Below the pieces are notes generated by a model. The model was not told where the DNA came from, searched no databases, and saw only the letters and a program-made list of their open reading frames with translations. This document shows, piece by piece, positions 1 to 9,107 of a stretch of 64,000 nucleotides of DNA. The stretch's first letter is position 1. Every line of letters begins with the position of its first letter. The position numbers and the translations under genes were made by a program. This DNA comes from Falsihalocynthiibacter arcticus (GTDB taxonomy: Bacteria > Pseudomonadota > Alphaproteobacteria > Rhodobacterales > Rhodobacteraceae): contig NZ_CP014327.1 in assembly GCF_000812665.2 (NCBI RefSeq), positions 2,819,501-2,883,500 on the forward strand, given 5' to 3'.

Positions 1-191
1 GCTTTATCGTCTTTGATGATTTTGGCCAATACTATCCCGAATTCGCCAGTGAAATGGGCGCATGGGTGCGCGAAGGGAAAATCAAGTATCGCGAAGAGAT
101 GATTGAAGGTTTGGAGCAAGCACCAGAGGCCTTTATTGGTCTTCTGAGGGGCGAAGCTTTTGGAAAACGGGTTATTCACCTCGGTAACTAA
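1..191 (+). CDS. NADP-dependent oxidoreductase, C-terminal fragment (MDR, CurA/YncB type)
   Basis: The window opens inside a gene whose reading frame begins at base 3 and ends in TAA at 189-191. The 62 visible residues include FDDFGQYYPEF, WVREGKIKYREE, LEQAPEAFIGLLRG and FGKRVIHL. These match the C-terminus of zinc-independent medium-chain NADP-dependent oxidoreductases, which reduce enones and related carbonyls in the cytoplasm. The cofactor-binding Rossmann domain lies outside the window, so the substrate cannot be told. The gene converges on the cardiolipin synthase gene, with a hairpin between them. Confidence 0.75.
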   Translation, partial: FIVFDDFGQYYPEFASEMGAWVREGKIKYREEMIEGLEQAPEAFIGLLRGEAFGKRVIHLGN

Positions 192-199
192 ATCAAACG

Positions 200-237
200 A
201 AACAGGCCGCATTCATTATAAGAAGTGCGGCCTGTTT
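200..237. terminator. Hairpin between convergent genes
   Basis: The arms AAACAGGCCGCA (200-211) and TGCGGCCTGTTT (226-237) form a perfect 12-bp stem with a 14-nt loop, starting 8 bp after the oxidoreductase stop. The A/T-ended arms let it act in both directions, and it lies 35 bp from the stop of the opposing gene. Confidence 0.7.
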
Positions 238-272
238 CACCTGAGTTTTAATGCGGGTCTAAACGACGCCCC

Positions 273-1712
273 CTATAAAAGTGGCCCAACAATCGAGAGC
301 GCATTGTTCCAGAGACGTTGCCACCATTTCCAATTCTCGACTTCCTCGATTGTGACCAAGCGACACTCTTTTAAGTAGTCTTCTTGCCGCGCGCGCATTG
401 CTTTGGTCATGTCGTGGTCTTGAAGAAGGATGTTATTCTCATAGTTGAGATCAAAGCTGCGGCGATCCATATTCGCAGACCCAATGAAGGTGATTTCATC
501 GTCAACGGTCATTGATTTTGTGTGCAGAAGTCCCGCTTCATATTCGTAAATCGTAACGCCAGCCGCCAACAGGTCCGCGTAATAGCTGCGACTCGATGCG
601 CCAACAGCGAAATCATCGTTGTGGGCTGGAAAAATGATGGTCGTCTTGACACCACGGTTGCCCGCGGCACAAATCGCAGCCTGTAACGCGTCGACGGGCA
701 CGTAATAGGGCGTGGTGATGAAAAGTTCGCGCGTGGCCGAATAGATCAGGGTCACAAACATTTCCGGCATCGCGGAGGCTCGCGACGTGGGGCCCGAAGT
801 AACCACTTGAGCGGGGAAACCTTCAGCATAGTCGGGATACGGGTGGCTCAAAACGCTTGTGATATCCTCTTTGTTGCTTTCCATCCAGTCGCCGACAAAA
901 ACGCGTTGGTTTTGGCGCACAATCGGCCCTTCAAAGCGCATAACGGCATCCACCCACGGCGCAAATTTTGCCTTCTGAACAAATTCAGGGTCGGCGCAAT
1001 TTTGGCTGCCGCAATAGGTGATTTTATTGTCGATAACGAGGATTTTCCGGTGATTTCGCAAGTCAATGCGACCGTCAAAAATACGCGCGATTGGGTTGCC
1101 CACTTTAAGGGCGACGGCCGTATTCACGCCTGCTGCGGCCATCTCTTTCCAGAGGTCGGATTTCACCATGCTGCGCGATCCGATGTCGTCGACCATTGCG
1201 CGACAGGTCACGCCTCGGGCGGCGGCGCGTTTGAGGGCCTCTGCCATTTTTGTACCGTTGCGATCGGGCACCCAGATGTAGAAAATGAGGTGAACGTGGT
1301 CTTGGGCGGCGTCCACATCGGCAACCATCGCGTCGATCGCCGCATTGGAATTGTCCATAAGGCGCGCGGAGTTTCCACCAACGGGCGCAAACCCACTGAT
1401 CGATGTCCCGACATTAAAGAGCGGCAGATGCACGTCCTTAATTTTGGGTTGGGACATGGCAAGGCTGCCGCCCTCAGGGTCGGGGGCGCTTTCCAAGGTC
1501 GCTTTTACGTCCTTCATGCGTTTGAGGCGTTTGCGCCCGATGCTGGTTTCGCCCAGCATAATATAGGCGGCCACGCCGACAAACGGTATCGCAAGGACCG
1601 TCGCAATCCACGCAGCCCGCGCGGCGGGATCGCGGTTTGGGCGCAGAAGAATTCGAACGACACATAGCGCGACAATGAGGAAACCAGAGAGAGCAATGAG
1701 CAAAAGGGCCAC
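273..1712 (-). CDS. cls: Cardiolipin synthase
   Basis: This 479-residue membrane-bound phospholipase D superfamily protein would condense phosphatidylglycerol molecules to cardiolipin. The N-terminus has two hydrophobic segments (about residues 1-22 and 33-54, ending in IMLGE) typical of bacterial Cls. Two HxKx4D motifs follow: HRKILVIDNKITYCGSQN at about residue 220 and HTKSMTVDDEITFIGSANMD at about residue 397. Length matches the family. The start used is GTG at 1712; the Shine-Dalgarno sequence is weak, so the exact start is uncertain. The gene is divergent from the MHYT-LytTR gene. Function is assigned from family motifs; confidence is high. Confidence 0.92.
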   Translation of the reverse strand: MALLLIALSGFLIVALCVVRILLRPNRDPAARAAWIATVLAIPFVGVAAYIMLGETSIGRKRLKRMKDVKATLESAPDPEGGSLAMSQPKIKDVHLPLFNVGTSISGFAPVGGNSARLMDNSNAAIDAMVADVDAAQDHVHLIFYIWVPDRNGTKMAEALKRAAARGVTCRAMVDDIGSRSMVKSDLWKEMAAAGVNTAVALKVGNPIARIFDGRIDLRNHRKILVIDNKITYCGSQNCADPEFVQKAKFAPWVDAVMRFEGPIVRQNQRVFVGDWMESNKEDITSVLSHPYPDYAEGFPAQVVTSGPTSRASAMPEMFVTLIYSATRELFITTPYYVPVDALQAAICAAGNRGVKTTIIFPAHNDDFAVGASSRSYYADLLAAGVTIYEYEAGLLHTKSMTVDDEITFIGSANMDRRSFDLNYENNILLQDHDMTKAMRARQEDYLKECRLVTIEEVENWKWWQRLWNNALSIVGPLL

Positions 1713-2014
1713 CTGTTGAGCTGGAAAAGGAAAAATATAAAAGAGGTCTTTGGATTAACATAGGGCAGGAACAGGCGAAGAAGAAAGGTCATTTTGGCGT
1801 TGATCCCAAATGAAAATATGGGCGTGGGTTGTCGCTGCCACACAGCAAGATTACCAGGCCCCTCAAGGCAGGAGGCCAGAGCATAGAACCAAAGTTGGCA
1901 ACGGTGAACCTCTGGGGCGTGAAGTCTCCGGCGGTGTTGAACCTTGACAAGGTCACTGTCGATAGACGAGCAATGAGCACAAATTGTACATTTCGCGCCG
2001 CGGGAGGAGACGGA
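1713..2014. other. Divergent intergenic region, cls / coxC
   Basis: About 300 bp with no convincing gene. The coxC reading frame stays open back to 1829, but that part shows no protein features and a better start lies at 2015. Promoters for both flanking genes should lie here; I could not pick a convincing -35/-10 pair. Confidence 0.4.
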
Positions 2015-3106
2015 GTGTTTTTAGACTATTCACATAACTATCTGTTTGTCTTTGCCGCCGTCGCTGTGTCCCTTATGGCGAGTTTTACGGGGTTGGCGTT
2101 GACGCGTGGCGTCTCTCTTTTGCCTGAAAATCAGCGTAAACAGCGGATTGCGATGGCCTCGGTGGCCTTGGGGGGCGGTATTTGGGCCATGCATTTTGTG
2201 GCCATGCTTGGGCTGCAATTGCCGATCCTGTTTTATTACGATGCTCTCACAACCTTGATTTCGGCGCTGACGGCGATTCTTGTGGTCGGTATCGCTTTGT
2301 TAGTTATGCATTTTCGCAAACGAACACGTTTGAGCATTATCTTGGCGGGAACGATTGCCGGATTGGGGATTTCGGCGATGCATTACATCGGGATGTCGGG
2401 AATGCAGCTGTGTACGGCGGTTTATACTCCGTTTGGTGTCTTGCTCGCGGTCGCGTCGTCGGTGGTGCTTGGCATTGGAACCTTTGCAATCGCTTACGGC
2501 GAACGCACGCACCGCAGTATCATTTTGGGAACGCTCACCTTTGGGACCGCCGTTTGCGCGGTGCATTTTTTGGCGATGGCTGGAACGAACTACTTGGAAG
2601 TGGATAATGTCGGGTCGTTGGCGGCCCTCATCGACAACGAAACGCTGGCCTTGATCGTCACGCTTATTGCGTTTTTTATCTGCGGTGGTTTTTTGTTGCT
2701 CGGGGTGACCTTTATTCCCGCTCCTACGGCAACGGTGCCGTTGGTTGAACAAGGAAAACCGGCCTCTCCCACAACCTCGGTGCCCTATCAAAAAGATGGG
2801 CATGTTCAGTTCATTCGCCCTGCCGAAATCGCGGCCCTGCGTGCCGAGGGCCACTATAGTATTATCTATACGGGGAGCGATAAATTATTCTGTCCATGGT
2901 CGATCACCGAAGCGGAGAGTCGACTGCTTGAGGGGAGCTTTATTCGCTGCCATCGCAGCTACCTGATTAACCCTGAACACGTCACGAGCTTTGAGCGTAA
3001 AAAGGACTCAGGCGTTTGTTTGTTCGCGGGCAGCCCCGCCTTGGGGGCCGTCCCCGTCAGCCGCTCGCGGATGGCCGAAGTCCGAACGGCGTTTGGCCTC
3101 ATCTAG
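2015..3106 (+). CDS. coxC: MHYT-domain / LytTR DNA-binding regulator, CoxC type
   Basis: The protein is 363 residues from GTG 2015, chosen because GGGAGGAG lies just upstream and the first residues (FLDYSHNYLF) begin the MHYT domain. In-frame upstream starts (for example ATG 1973) have poorer sites. The N-terminal two thirds form about seven membrane helices with the MHYT-type motifs AMHFVAM, AMHYIGM and AVHFLAM, thought to bind a metal and sense a diatomic gas. The C-terminal ~100 residues are a LytTR DNA-binding domain (SFIRCHRSYLINPEHV). The same architecture is known for CoxC and CoxH of carboxydotrophic bacteria. Its place just before coxMSL suggests that it controls the operon from the membrane in response to CO or O2; that role is inference. 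Confidence 0.82.
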   Translation: MFLDYSHNYLFVFAAVAVSLMASFTGLALTRGVSLLPENQRKQRIAMASVALGGGIWAMHFVAMLGLQLPILFYYDALTTLISALTAILVVGIALLVMHFRKRTRLSIILAGTIAGLGISAMHYIGMSGMQLCTAVYTPFGVLLAVASSVVLGIGTFAIAYGERTHRSIILGTLTFGTAVCAVHFLAMAGTNYLEVDNVGSLAALIDNETLALIVTLIAFFICGGFLLLGVTFIPAPTATVPLVEQGKPASPTTSVPYQKDGHVQFIRPAEIAALRAEGHYSIIYTGSDKLFCPWSITEAESRLLEGSFIRCHRSYLINPEHVTSFERKKDSGVCLFAGSPALGAVPVSRSRMAEVRTAFGLI

Positions 3107-3234
3107 ATCGCAACTCGCGCAGCTTATTCGCATTTCGTGAATTTTTCGACCCAAGCGGTGCGTCAAATGCGTGGACCTCGCCGCTTTAGGCACAGACTTT
3201 CCCCAATCAGTTTAGACAATTAGGGAGGTCGACA

Positions 3235-4089
3235 ATGATACCATCAGCATTTGAGTATCACCGCCCCGCCGATGTAAAATCAGCGGTCGGAATTTTACAC
3301 GAACAAGGGGATGAGGCACGGGTTCTTGCGGGGGGGCACAGTTTGATCCCGATGATGAAGCTGCGAATGGCGGCCGTGACTCACCTTGTTGACCTGCAAG
3401 ATATCGCCGAATTGAAGGCGATTAACGTTGACGGGGGCAAGATTTCCATTGGGGCTATGGTTACGCAGCACTCCATAATCGCAGACGCCGCGCTGGCCAA
3501 GGCTGCGCCCATTTTGCGCGAGGCTGCGCTGCAAATCGCCGACCCACAAGTGCGCTATTGTGGCACGATAGGCGGAAACGTGGCCAATGGCGATCCAGCG
3601 AATGACATGCCGGGCATCATGCAATGCTTGGACGCGACATTTACGTTGGCGGGGCCAGACGGGACGCGCGAGGTGAAGGCCCGTGATTTTTATGAGGCCG
3701 CCTATGTGACAGCCTGCGAAGACGATGAAATCCTTGTTTCGGTCAGCTTTGATCCCACAAGCGGCGGGTATGCTTATGAGAAGCAAAAGCGCAAGATCGG
3801 CGACTATGCGACGGCGGCCTGTGCGGTGCTTGTTTCAATGGATGGCGGCAAATGTACCGCAGCCTCCATTGCCATGACCAATCTTTCCGACACTCCGATC
3901 TGGTCCGAGGCGGCGAGTGCCTCACTTGTTGGCACCAAATGCAGCACGGACGATATCAAAAACGCTGTCGCCAATGCGCTGGCCGATATTGACCCCACCG
4001 AAGATAATCGTGGCCCAGTTGCGTTTAAAATGCACGTGGCCTCCATCGTCATCACGCGCGCGATCACCCGCGCCATCGCCGCTGCGTAG
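3235..4089 (+). CDS. coxM: Aerobic CO dehydrogenase, medium FAD-binding subunit
   Basis: This 284-residue protein is the flavoprotein subunit that passes electrons from the iron-sulfur subunit towards the respiratory chain. The FAD-binding signatures AGGHSLIPMMKLRM (about residue 32) and TIGGNVANGDPAND (about residue 111) are both present, and length matches CoxM. A strong Shine-Dalgarno sequence (AGGGAGG) precedes the ATG. It is the first structural gene, 128 bp after coxC and 9 bp before coxS. In this operon CoxM is far likelier than the related xanthine dehydrogenase flavin subunit. Confidence 0.93.
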   Translation: MIPSAFEYHRPADVKSAVGILHEQGDEARVLAGGHSLIPMMKLRMAAVTHLVDLQDIAELKAINVDGGKISIGAMVTQHSIIADAALAKAAPILREAALQIADPQVRYCGTIGGNVANGDPANDMPGIMQCLDATFTLAGPDGTREVKARDFYEAAYVTACEDDEILVSVSFDPTSGGYAYEKQKRKIGDYATAACAVLVSMDGGKCTAASIAMTNLSDTPIWSEAASASLVGTKCSTDDIKNAVANALADIDPTEDNRGPVAFKMHVASIVITRAITRAIAAA

Positions 4090-4098
4090 GAGAAAAAC

Positions 4099-4590
4099 AT
4101 GAGCAAAATGCATTTGAAACTTACCGTAAATGGCAAGGCAGAAGAGCTGCTGGTTGAGCCACGCGAACTCCTGATCCATGTGTTGCGGGAAAAACTGAAT
4201 GTCACTGGCCCCCATATCGGATGCGAAACGTCGCATTGCGGGGCCTGCACCGTTGAAATGGATGGCAAGTCCGTCAAATCCTGTACGGTTTTCGCGGCCC
4301 AAGCCAATGGTGCCGAAGTGACAACAATCGAAGGCCTTTCACCGCTTGGTGAAATGAACGTTCTGCAAAATGCCTTTCGGGAGCACCACGGGCTTCAGTG
4401 TGGATTTTGTACCCCGGGTATGATTACCCGTGCGCACCGCTTGCTTCAGGAGAATCCCACTCCCACCGAAGAAGACGTGCGCTTTGGCATGGCTGGGAAT
4501 TTGTGCCGCTGTACCGGATATCAAAATATCGTCAAATCAATCATGGCGGCAGCCTCAGAAATGAACGCAGCCAAGGAGGCGGCAGAATGA
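4099..4590 (+). CDS. coxS: Aerobic CO dehydrogenase, small [2Fe-2S] subunit
   Basis: This 163-residue protein carries two [2Fe-2S] clusters that relay electrons from the Mo-Cu site in CoxL to the FAD of CoxM. The plant-ferredoxin-type cluster is seen as [15 protein letters not shown] with a later Cys (KSC). The second cluster uses CGFCTPGM and CRCTGYQN. Its stop codon overlaps the coxL start (ATGA at 4587-4590), so translation of the two is probably coupled. No residues appear to be missing. Confidence 0.95.
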   Translation: MSKMHLKLTVNGKAEELLVEPRELLIHVLREKLNVTGPHIGCETSHCGACTVEMDGKSVKSCTVFAAQANGAEVTTIEGLSPLGEMNVLQNAFREHHGLQCGFCTPGMITRAHRLLQENPTPTEEDVRFGMAGNLCRCTGYQNIVKSIMAAASEMNAAKEAAE

Positions 4591-7007
4591 ATGATCAAAC
4601 CCCCACAAGCGTAGAGCGTGCGACGAAACTTAAAGGTCTCGGCCATTCGCGTAAACGCGTTGAAGACGTGCGTTTCACTCAAGGCAAAGGCAACTATGTC
4701 GATGACATCAAGATGCCCGGAATGCTGTTTGGCGACTTCGTGCGCTCGCCTTATGCACATGCGCGGATCAAGTCGATCAACATCGATGCCGCAATGGCAT
4801 TGCCCGGTGTGGTCGCTGTGCTGACGGCCAAAGATTTGGAGCCGTTAGGCCTGCATTGGATGCCGACACTGGCCGGTGACAAGCAGATGGTTCTGGCCGA
4901 TGGCAAGGTTCTGTTTCAGGGGCAAGAGGTTGCCTTTGTGGTCGCTGACGACCGCTATATCAACGCCGATGCCATCGATCTAGTTGAAGTCGAGTATGAA
5001 GAGCTGCCTGTTGTAACGGACCCGTTCAAGGCGCTCGAGCCAGATGCGCCCGTGCTGCGCGAAGATCTTGCCGGCCAAACAAGTGGTGCGCATGGTGCGC
5101 GCAAACACCACAATCATATCTTCCTGTGGGAAGTTGGTGACGAGGCGGCGACCGACGAGGTTATGGCCGATGCTGACGTCGTCGCCGAAGAAACCGTGTA
5201 TTATCATCGCACGCATCCTTGCCCGTTGGAAACATGCGGTTGTGTCGCGTCGATGGACAAGGTCAACGGCAAACTCACCCTTTGGGGCACCTTCCAAGCG
5301 CCTCATGTGGTGCGGACGGTAGCGTCGCTTCTGTCTGGGATCGAAGAGCACAACATCCGCGTAGTTTCACCCGATATTGGCGGTGGTTTTGGCAATAAAG
5401 TTGGCGTTTATCCCGGCTATGTTTGCTCCATCGTGGCCTCCATTGTCACGGGCCGCCCTGTGAAATGGATCGAAGATCGGATGGACAATCTTATGGCCAC
5501 CGCCTTTGCGCGTGACTATTGGATGAAAGGCAAAATTAGCGCTACCAAAGACGGCAAAATCACAGGCCTTCATTGCCAAGTGACCGCCGACCACGGCGCT
5601 TTTGACGCCTGCGCCGATCCGACCAAATTCCCAGCGGGCTTTATGAGCATTTGCACGGGATCCTATGATATTCCCGTGGCCTACCTCGGCGTTGATGGCG
5701 TTTATACCAACAAAGCACCGGGCGGCGTTTCGTATCGTTGTTCCTTCCGCGTTACGGAAGCGGCCTACTTCATCGAGCGAATGATCGAAGTCCTCGCGAT
5801 TAAGTTGGGCATGGATGCTGCTGAATTGCGCGCCAAGAACTTCATCAAGAAAGATCAGTTCCCGTATCAATCCGCATTGGGCTGGGAATATGACTCCGGC
5901 GACTATCATACAGCATGGGAAAAGGCGCTCAAAGCTGTCGACTATGACGCTTTGCGCGTTGAGCAAGCCGAGCGTGTCGAAGCGTTTAAGCGCGGCGAAA
6001 CGCGGAAACTTCTGGGCATTGGCCTGAGCCATTTCACTGAGATTGTTGGCGCAGGACCGGTGAAAAACTGTGACATCCTTGGAATGGGTATGTTTGACAG
6101 TTGCGAAATTCGCATTCACCCAACAGGGTCGGCAATTGCGCGTTTGGGAACGATTTCACAAGGGCAGGGCCATGCCACAACCTTCGCTCAAATTCTAGCG
6201 AGCGAGATTGGTATTTCCGCCGACAGCATCACGATTGAGGAAGGCGATACCGATACGGCACCGTATGGTCTTGGAACCTATGGATCGCGTTCAACTCCGG
6301 TTGCGGGCGCTGCTGCCGCGATGGCGGGTCGCAAAATTCGAGCCAAAGCACAGATGACCGCGGCTTATCTGTTGGAGGTTCACGACGGCGATTTGGAATG
6401 GGACGTTGATCGCTTCATCGTCAAAGGCGCGCCAGAGCAGTTCAAAACCATGACGGAAATCGCTTATGCTTCCTATAATCAGGCGATCCCAGGGCTTGAG
6501 CCAGGGTTGGAGGCGGTCAGCTATTATGATCCGCCCAACATGACCTATCCGTTCGGCGCGTATATCTGTGTGATGGAAATCGACGTCGACACGGGCACGC
6601 ATGAAGTGCGCAGGTTCTATGCGTTGGATGATTGCGGAACGCGTATCAACCCGATGATCATCGAAGGCCAAGTGCATGGCGGCGCGACAGAAGCCTATGC
6701 CATCGCGATGGGCCAAGAGCTTGCTTATGACGAAATCGGCAATGTCAAAACGGGCACGTTGATGGACTTCTTCCTGCCGACCTCATGGGAAACACCAACC
6801 TATGAAACCGACTTCACCGAAACCCCAAGCCCGCATCACCCGATCGGTGCAAAAGGTGTAGGAGAAAGCCCCAATGTGGGTGGCGTTCCAGCGTTTTCAA
6901 ACGCGGTCCATGATGCTTTCCGGCCCTTTGGCTTGAAACAGTCGCACATGCCGCACGATCAATGGCGCATTTGGAAAATCGCCAATGATCTTGGCTTGCA
7001 CAGCTAG
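4587..7007 (+). CDS. coxL: Aerobic CO dehydrogenase, large molybdenum subunit, form I
   Basis: The 806-residue catalytic subunit (start MNDQTPTS) oxidises CO to CO2 at a Mo-Cu-molybdopterin cytosine dinucleotide centre. The active-site loop reads VSYRCSFR at about residues 381-388. The CSFR with its copper-liganding Cys is diagnostic of form I enzymes, while form II has AYRGAGR. The position usually Ala in AYxCSFR is Ser here. [14 protein letters not shown] and the C-terminal [13 protein letters not shown], with the catalytic Glu, are intact. The start is the ATG that overlaps the coxS stop; the frame is open further upstream only as a shadow inside coxS. Length is as expected for CoxL, so a working CO dehydrogenase is likely. 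Confidence 0.96.
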   Translation: MNDQTPTSVERATKLKGLGHSRKRVEDVRFTQGKGNYVDDIKMPGMLFGDFVRSPYAHARIKSINIDAAMALPGVVAVLTAKDLEPLGLHWMPTLAGDKQMVLADGKVLFQGQEVAFVVADDRYINADAIDLVEVEYEELPVVTDPFKALEPDAPVLREDLAGQTSGAHGARKHHNHIFLWEVGDEAATDEVMADADVVAEETVYYHRTHPCPLETCGCVASMDKVNGKLTLWGTFQAPHVVRTVASLLSGIEEHNIRVVSPDIGGGFGNKVGVYPGYVCSIVASIVTGRPVKWIEDRMDNLMATAFARDYWMKGKISATKDGKITGLHCQVTADHGAFDACADPTKFPAGFMSICTGSYDIPVAYLGVDGVYTNKAPGGVSYRCSFRVTEAAYFIERMIEVLAIKLGMDAAELRAKNFIKKDQFPYQSALGWEYDSGDYHTAWEKALKAVDYDALRVEQAERVEAFKRGETRKLLGIGLSHFTEIVGAGPVKNCDILGMGMFDSCEIRIHPTGSAIARLGTISQGQGHATTFAQILASEIGISADSITIEEGDTDTAPYGLGTYGSRSTPVAGAAAAMAGRKIRAKAQMTAAYLLEVHDGDLEWDVDRFIVKGAPEQFKTMTEIAYASYNQAIPGLEPGLEAVSYYDPPNMTYPFGAYICVMEIDVDTGTHEVRRFYALDDCGTRINPMIIEGQVHGGATEAYAIAMGQELAYDEIGNVKTGTLMDFFLPTSWETPTYETDFTETPSPHHPIGAKGVGESPNVGGVPAFSNAVHDAFRPFGLKQSHMPHDQWRIWKIANDLGLHS

Positions 7008-7016
7008 AAAAGGAGT

Positions 7017-7041
7017 GTCGGGCGACTGCGTGTCGCCCGAC
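7017..7041 (+). promoter_or_regulatory. Hairpin between Shine-Dalgarno and start codon of coxD
   Basis: GTCGGGCGA (7017-7025) and TCGCCCGAC (7033-7041) form a perfect 9-bp GC-rich stem with a 7-nt loop. AAAAGGAG lies just before it (7008-7015) and the coxD ATG 9 nt after it (7051). Folding would bring ribosome site and start to about 10 nt. It has no U-run, so a terminator is unlikely. Confidence 0.6.
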
Positions 7042-7050
7042 GAACCGATT

Positions 7051-7929
7051 ATGTCAGATTGGACAACACTCAAATTGCAGCTTGCAGAGCGGGGGTACAT
7101 TGCGTCCTCTGATCTGGCTATGGCGTTGCATATATCGCTAAAACTTGGCCGCCCTTTGTTGCTTGAAGGCGCTGCGGGCGTTGGCAAAACCGAAGTCGCA
7201 CGCACCTTGGCTGCGGCCTTGGACACAAAGCTAATTCGGTTGCAATGTTATGAGGGGCTGGATGCGGGCCACGCAATTTATGAATGGAATTACCAGCGGC
7301 AATTGCTGGCAATCCGCGCAGCAGCGGAGGATGGCAAAACAGGCAAGGCCGTGGAAGAGAGGATTTTCTCGGAGGAGTTCCTTTTGGAACGTCCGCTGTT
7401 GCAAGCCATCCGTCAGGATAAATCCCCTGTGCTGTTGATCGACGAAATTGACCGTGCAGATCAAGAATTCGAAGCCTATTTGATGGAGGTGCTCTCAGAT
7501 TTTCAGATATCTGTGCCGGAACTTGGCACGCTGACTGCAAAATCGCGCCCTTATGTGATCCTCACATCAAACGGTACACGCGACCTGTCCGATGCGCTGC
7601 GGCGGCGGTGTATTTACGCCTATGTTGAGTATCCAGACCGTGCAACGGAACTGGCAATTCTGGCGGCGAGGTGCCCCGATATTGATGGTAAGCTTGCGGC
7701 GCAAATTGTTGGATTTGTGCAGGCTTTACGCAAAGAAGAGCTGGAAAAGACCCCCGGCGTCGCGGAAATGTTGGATTTTGCTGCTGCGCTGACCGGATTA
7801 GGGATCAATGATCTTAATGAGAATCTGCAGATTTTGCGCGCGACATTGGTGACATTGCTCAAAACGCAAAGTGACCGCGCGAATATTCCCATCGAAGTGG
7901 CCCAACGTCTCGCGGGGAAAGCAGCATGA
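7051..7929 (+). CDS. coxD: MoxR-type AAA+ ATPase, CoxD, CO dehydrogenase maturation
   Basis: The protein is 292 residues from ATG 7051 (MSDWTTLK). Walker A is GAAGVGKTE (about residue 39), followed by LIRLQCYEGLDAGHA, Walker B VLLIDEIDRAD (about residue 128) and the sensor region ILTSNGTRDLSDALRRRC. CoxD is known to be a membrane-associated ATPase-type chaperone needed to insert sulfur and copper at the CO dehydrogenase Mo centre. The start agrees with CoxD N-termini, but the Shine-Dalgarno sequence lies unusually far upstream across a hairpin. In-frame GTG codons at 7015 and 7030 are possible but poorly placed. The stop overlaps the coxE start (ATGA). Confidence 0.92.
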   Translation: MSDWTTLKLQLAERGYIASSDLAMALHISLKLGRPLLLEGAAGVGKTEVARTLAAALDTKLIRLQCYEGLDAGHAIYEWNYQRQLLAIRAAAEDGKTGKAVEERIFSEEFLLERPLLQAIRQDKSPVLLIDEIDRADQEFEAYLMEVLSDFQISVPELGTLTAKSRPYVILTSNGTRDLSDALRRRCIYAYVEYPDRATELAILAARCPDIDGKLAAQIVGFVQALRKEELEKTPGVAEMLDFAAALTGLGINDLNENLQILRATLVTLLKTQSDRANIPIEVAQRLAGKAA

Positions 7930-9107
7930 CCAAAGTCACGCGTTTTTCAGGCCGCGATCCAGGAGCCTCCGCGCGCATCCTCGGGTTTGTGGCCCATTTG
8001 CGAGAGCACGGATTTGCCTTGGGCGTTTCGGAAACGCAAACGGCGGTTGAAGCCCTTACGCATATCAAAGCCGTTGATATGACGGAGGTGTTTCTGGCGC
8101 TCAAATCGGTCTGCGCGGCTTGCGAAGATGACGCAAAACGCTTTCAGATGCTGTTTGACGCCTATTGGCGCAACGAGGGGCGTATCCGCAGCAAAGTGGT
8201 GAAAAGTCCGAATAATAATGTCGCCAAACACACGAGGACCAATCAGGAAGACACTGGCCAACAAAGTGCGGGGACTGGCGAAATCGACAGTCCAGACACG
8301 GGGCAGGGCGATGCCGAATCCGATGGCGAAGGCCGCCTTGTTGCGAGTGGCGTTCAGAACATGATGAAAAAAGACATGCGCGAGTTGGTTTCACCCCAAG
8401 ACATACAGGACGCGGCGTTGGTGGCCCGCCGGATGGCGGACGCGATGCGCGACCGTCGGTCTCGGCGTCGGATTGCCGCACGCAAAGGGGCACAGCTCGA
8501 TTTTCGCAAAGTGGTCCGGCAAAGTTTGTCGACGGGTGGCGAACCCATCCGCTTGCCCCGCCGCCGCCGCCCCGAACGCCCCGTTCAAATCACCGCTCTT
8601 TGTGATGTCTCTGGTTCAATGACGGTTTATTCTCGTGTTTTCCTATCCTTTTTGGCGGGTCTGATCCGCACGGATTCGACGGCCGATGCCTATCTGTTTC
8701 ACACGCGCCTTGCGCGGATCACGGGGGCCTTGCGCGACGATGATCCGTTGCGCGCGCTTAACCGATTGACGCTGCTGGCGGATGGGTTTGGCGGCGGGTC
8801 CAAGATTGGGACGAACCTTGATTTGTTCGCGCGCACCTATGCGCGACGGTTTGTTTCGGGCCGCAGCGTGGTGATCATTCTTTCGGATGGATACGACACC
8901 GACCCGCCCGCCGCCCTTGCGCAGGCCCTGAAGGATATCAAGAAACGCGGATGCAAGATTATTTGGCTTAACCCCCTGAAGGGGTGGAAAGATTACGCGC
9001 CTGTTGCCGCAGGAATGGCGGCCGCCTTGCCGTATTTGGATATGTTTGCGGCGGCCAATACGCTTGAGAGTTTGGCGAAATTAGAGGGGGAACTGGCATG
9101 GGTATAA
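7926..9107 (+). CDS. coxE: VWA-domain protein CoxE, CO dehydrogenase maturation
   Basis: This 393-residue protein has a C-terminal von Willebrand A domain with the metal-adhesion motif CDVSGSM (about residue 225) and a second acidic site, IILSDGYDTDPP. The middle is basic (RDRRSRRRIAARKG). The linker at about residues 100-140 is polar and low in complexity. CoxE partners the MoxR ATPase CoxD, as in other MoxR-VWA pairs, in assembling the Mo-Cu centre. The gene overlaps coxD by 4 bp and coxF by 10 bp, so the three are probably translated as a unit. Confidence 0.9.
   Translation: MTKVTRFSGRDPGASARILGFVAHLREHGFALGVSETQTAVEALTHIKAVDMTEVFLALKSVCAACEDDAKRFQMLFDAYWRNEGRIRSKVVKSPNNNVAKHTRTNQEDTGQQSAGTGEIDSPDTGQGDAESDGEGRLVASGVQNMMKKDMRELVSPQDIQDAALVARRMADAMRDRRSRRRIAARKGAQLDFRKVVRQSLSTGGEPIRLPRRRRPERPVQITALCDVSGSMTVYSRVFLSFLAGLIRTDSTADAYLFHTRLARITGALRDDDPLRALNRLTLLADGFGGGSKIGTNLDLFARTYARRFVSGRSVVIILSDGYDTDPPAALAQALKDIKKRGCKIIWLNPLKGWKDYAPVAAGMAAALPYLDMFAAANTLESLAKLEGELAWV

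Noticed and set aside
807-1667. Long open frame (286 codons) on the plus strand across cls
   Set aside because: It is antisense to a well-supported cardiolipin synthase gene and has no family motifs; it arises from the codon bias of the real gene.
4398-4586. N-terminal extension of coxL back into coxS
   Set aside because: The extra residues are coxS read in another frame. ATG 4587, overlapping the coxS stop, gives the usual CoxL N-terminus.
5367-6119. 250-codon minus-strand frame within coxL
   Set aside because: Lies wholly antisense to the CoxL active-site region and carries no protein signature.
6985-7050. N-terminal extension of coxD starting inside coxL
   Set aside because: The extension is formed by the coxL end and the hairpin; CoxD proteins start near MSDWTT.
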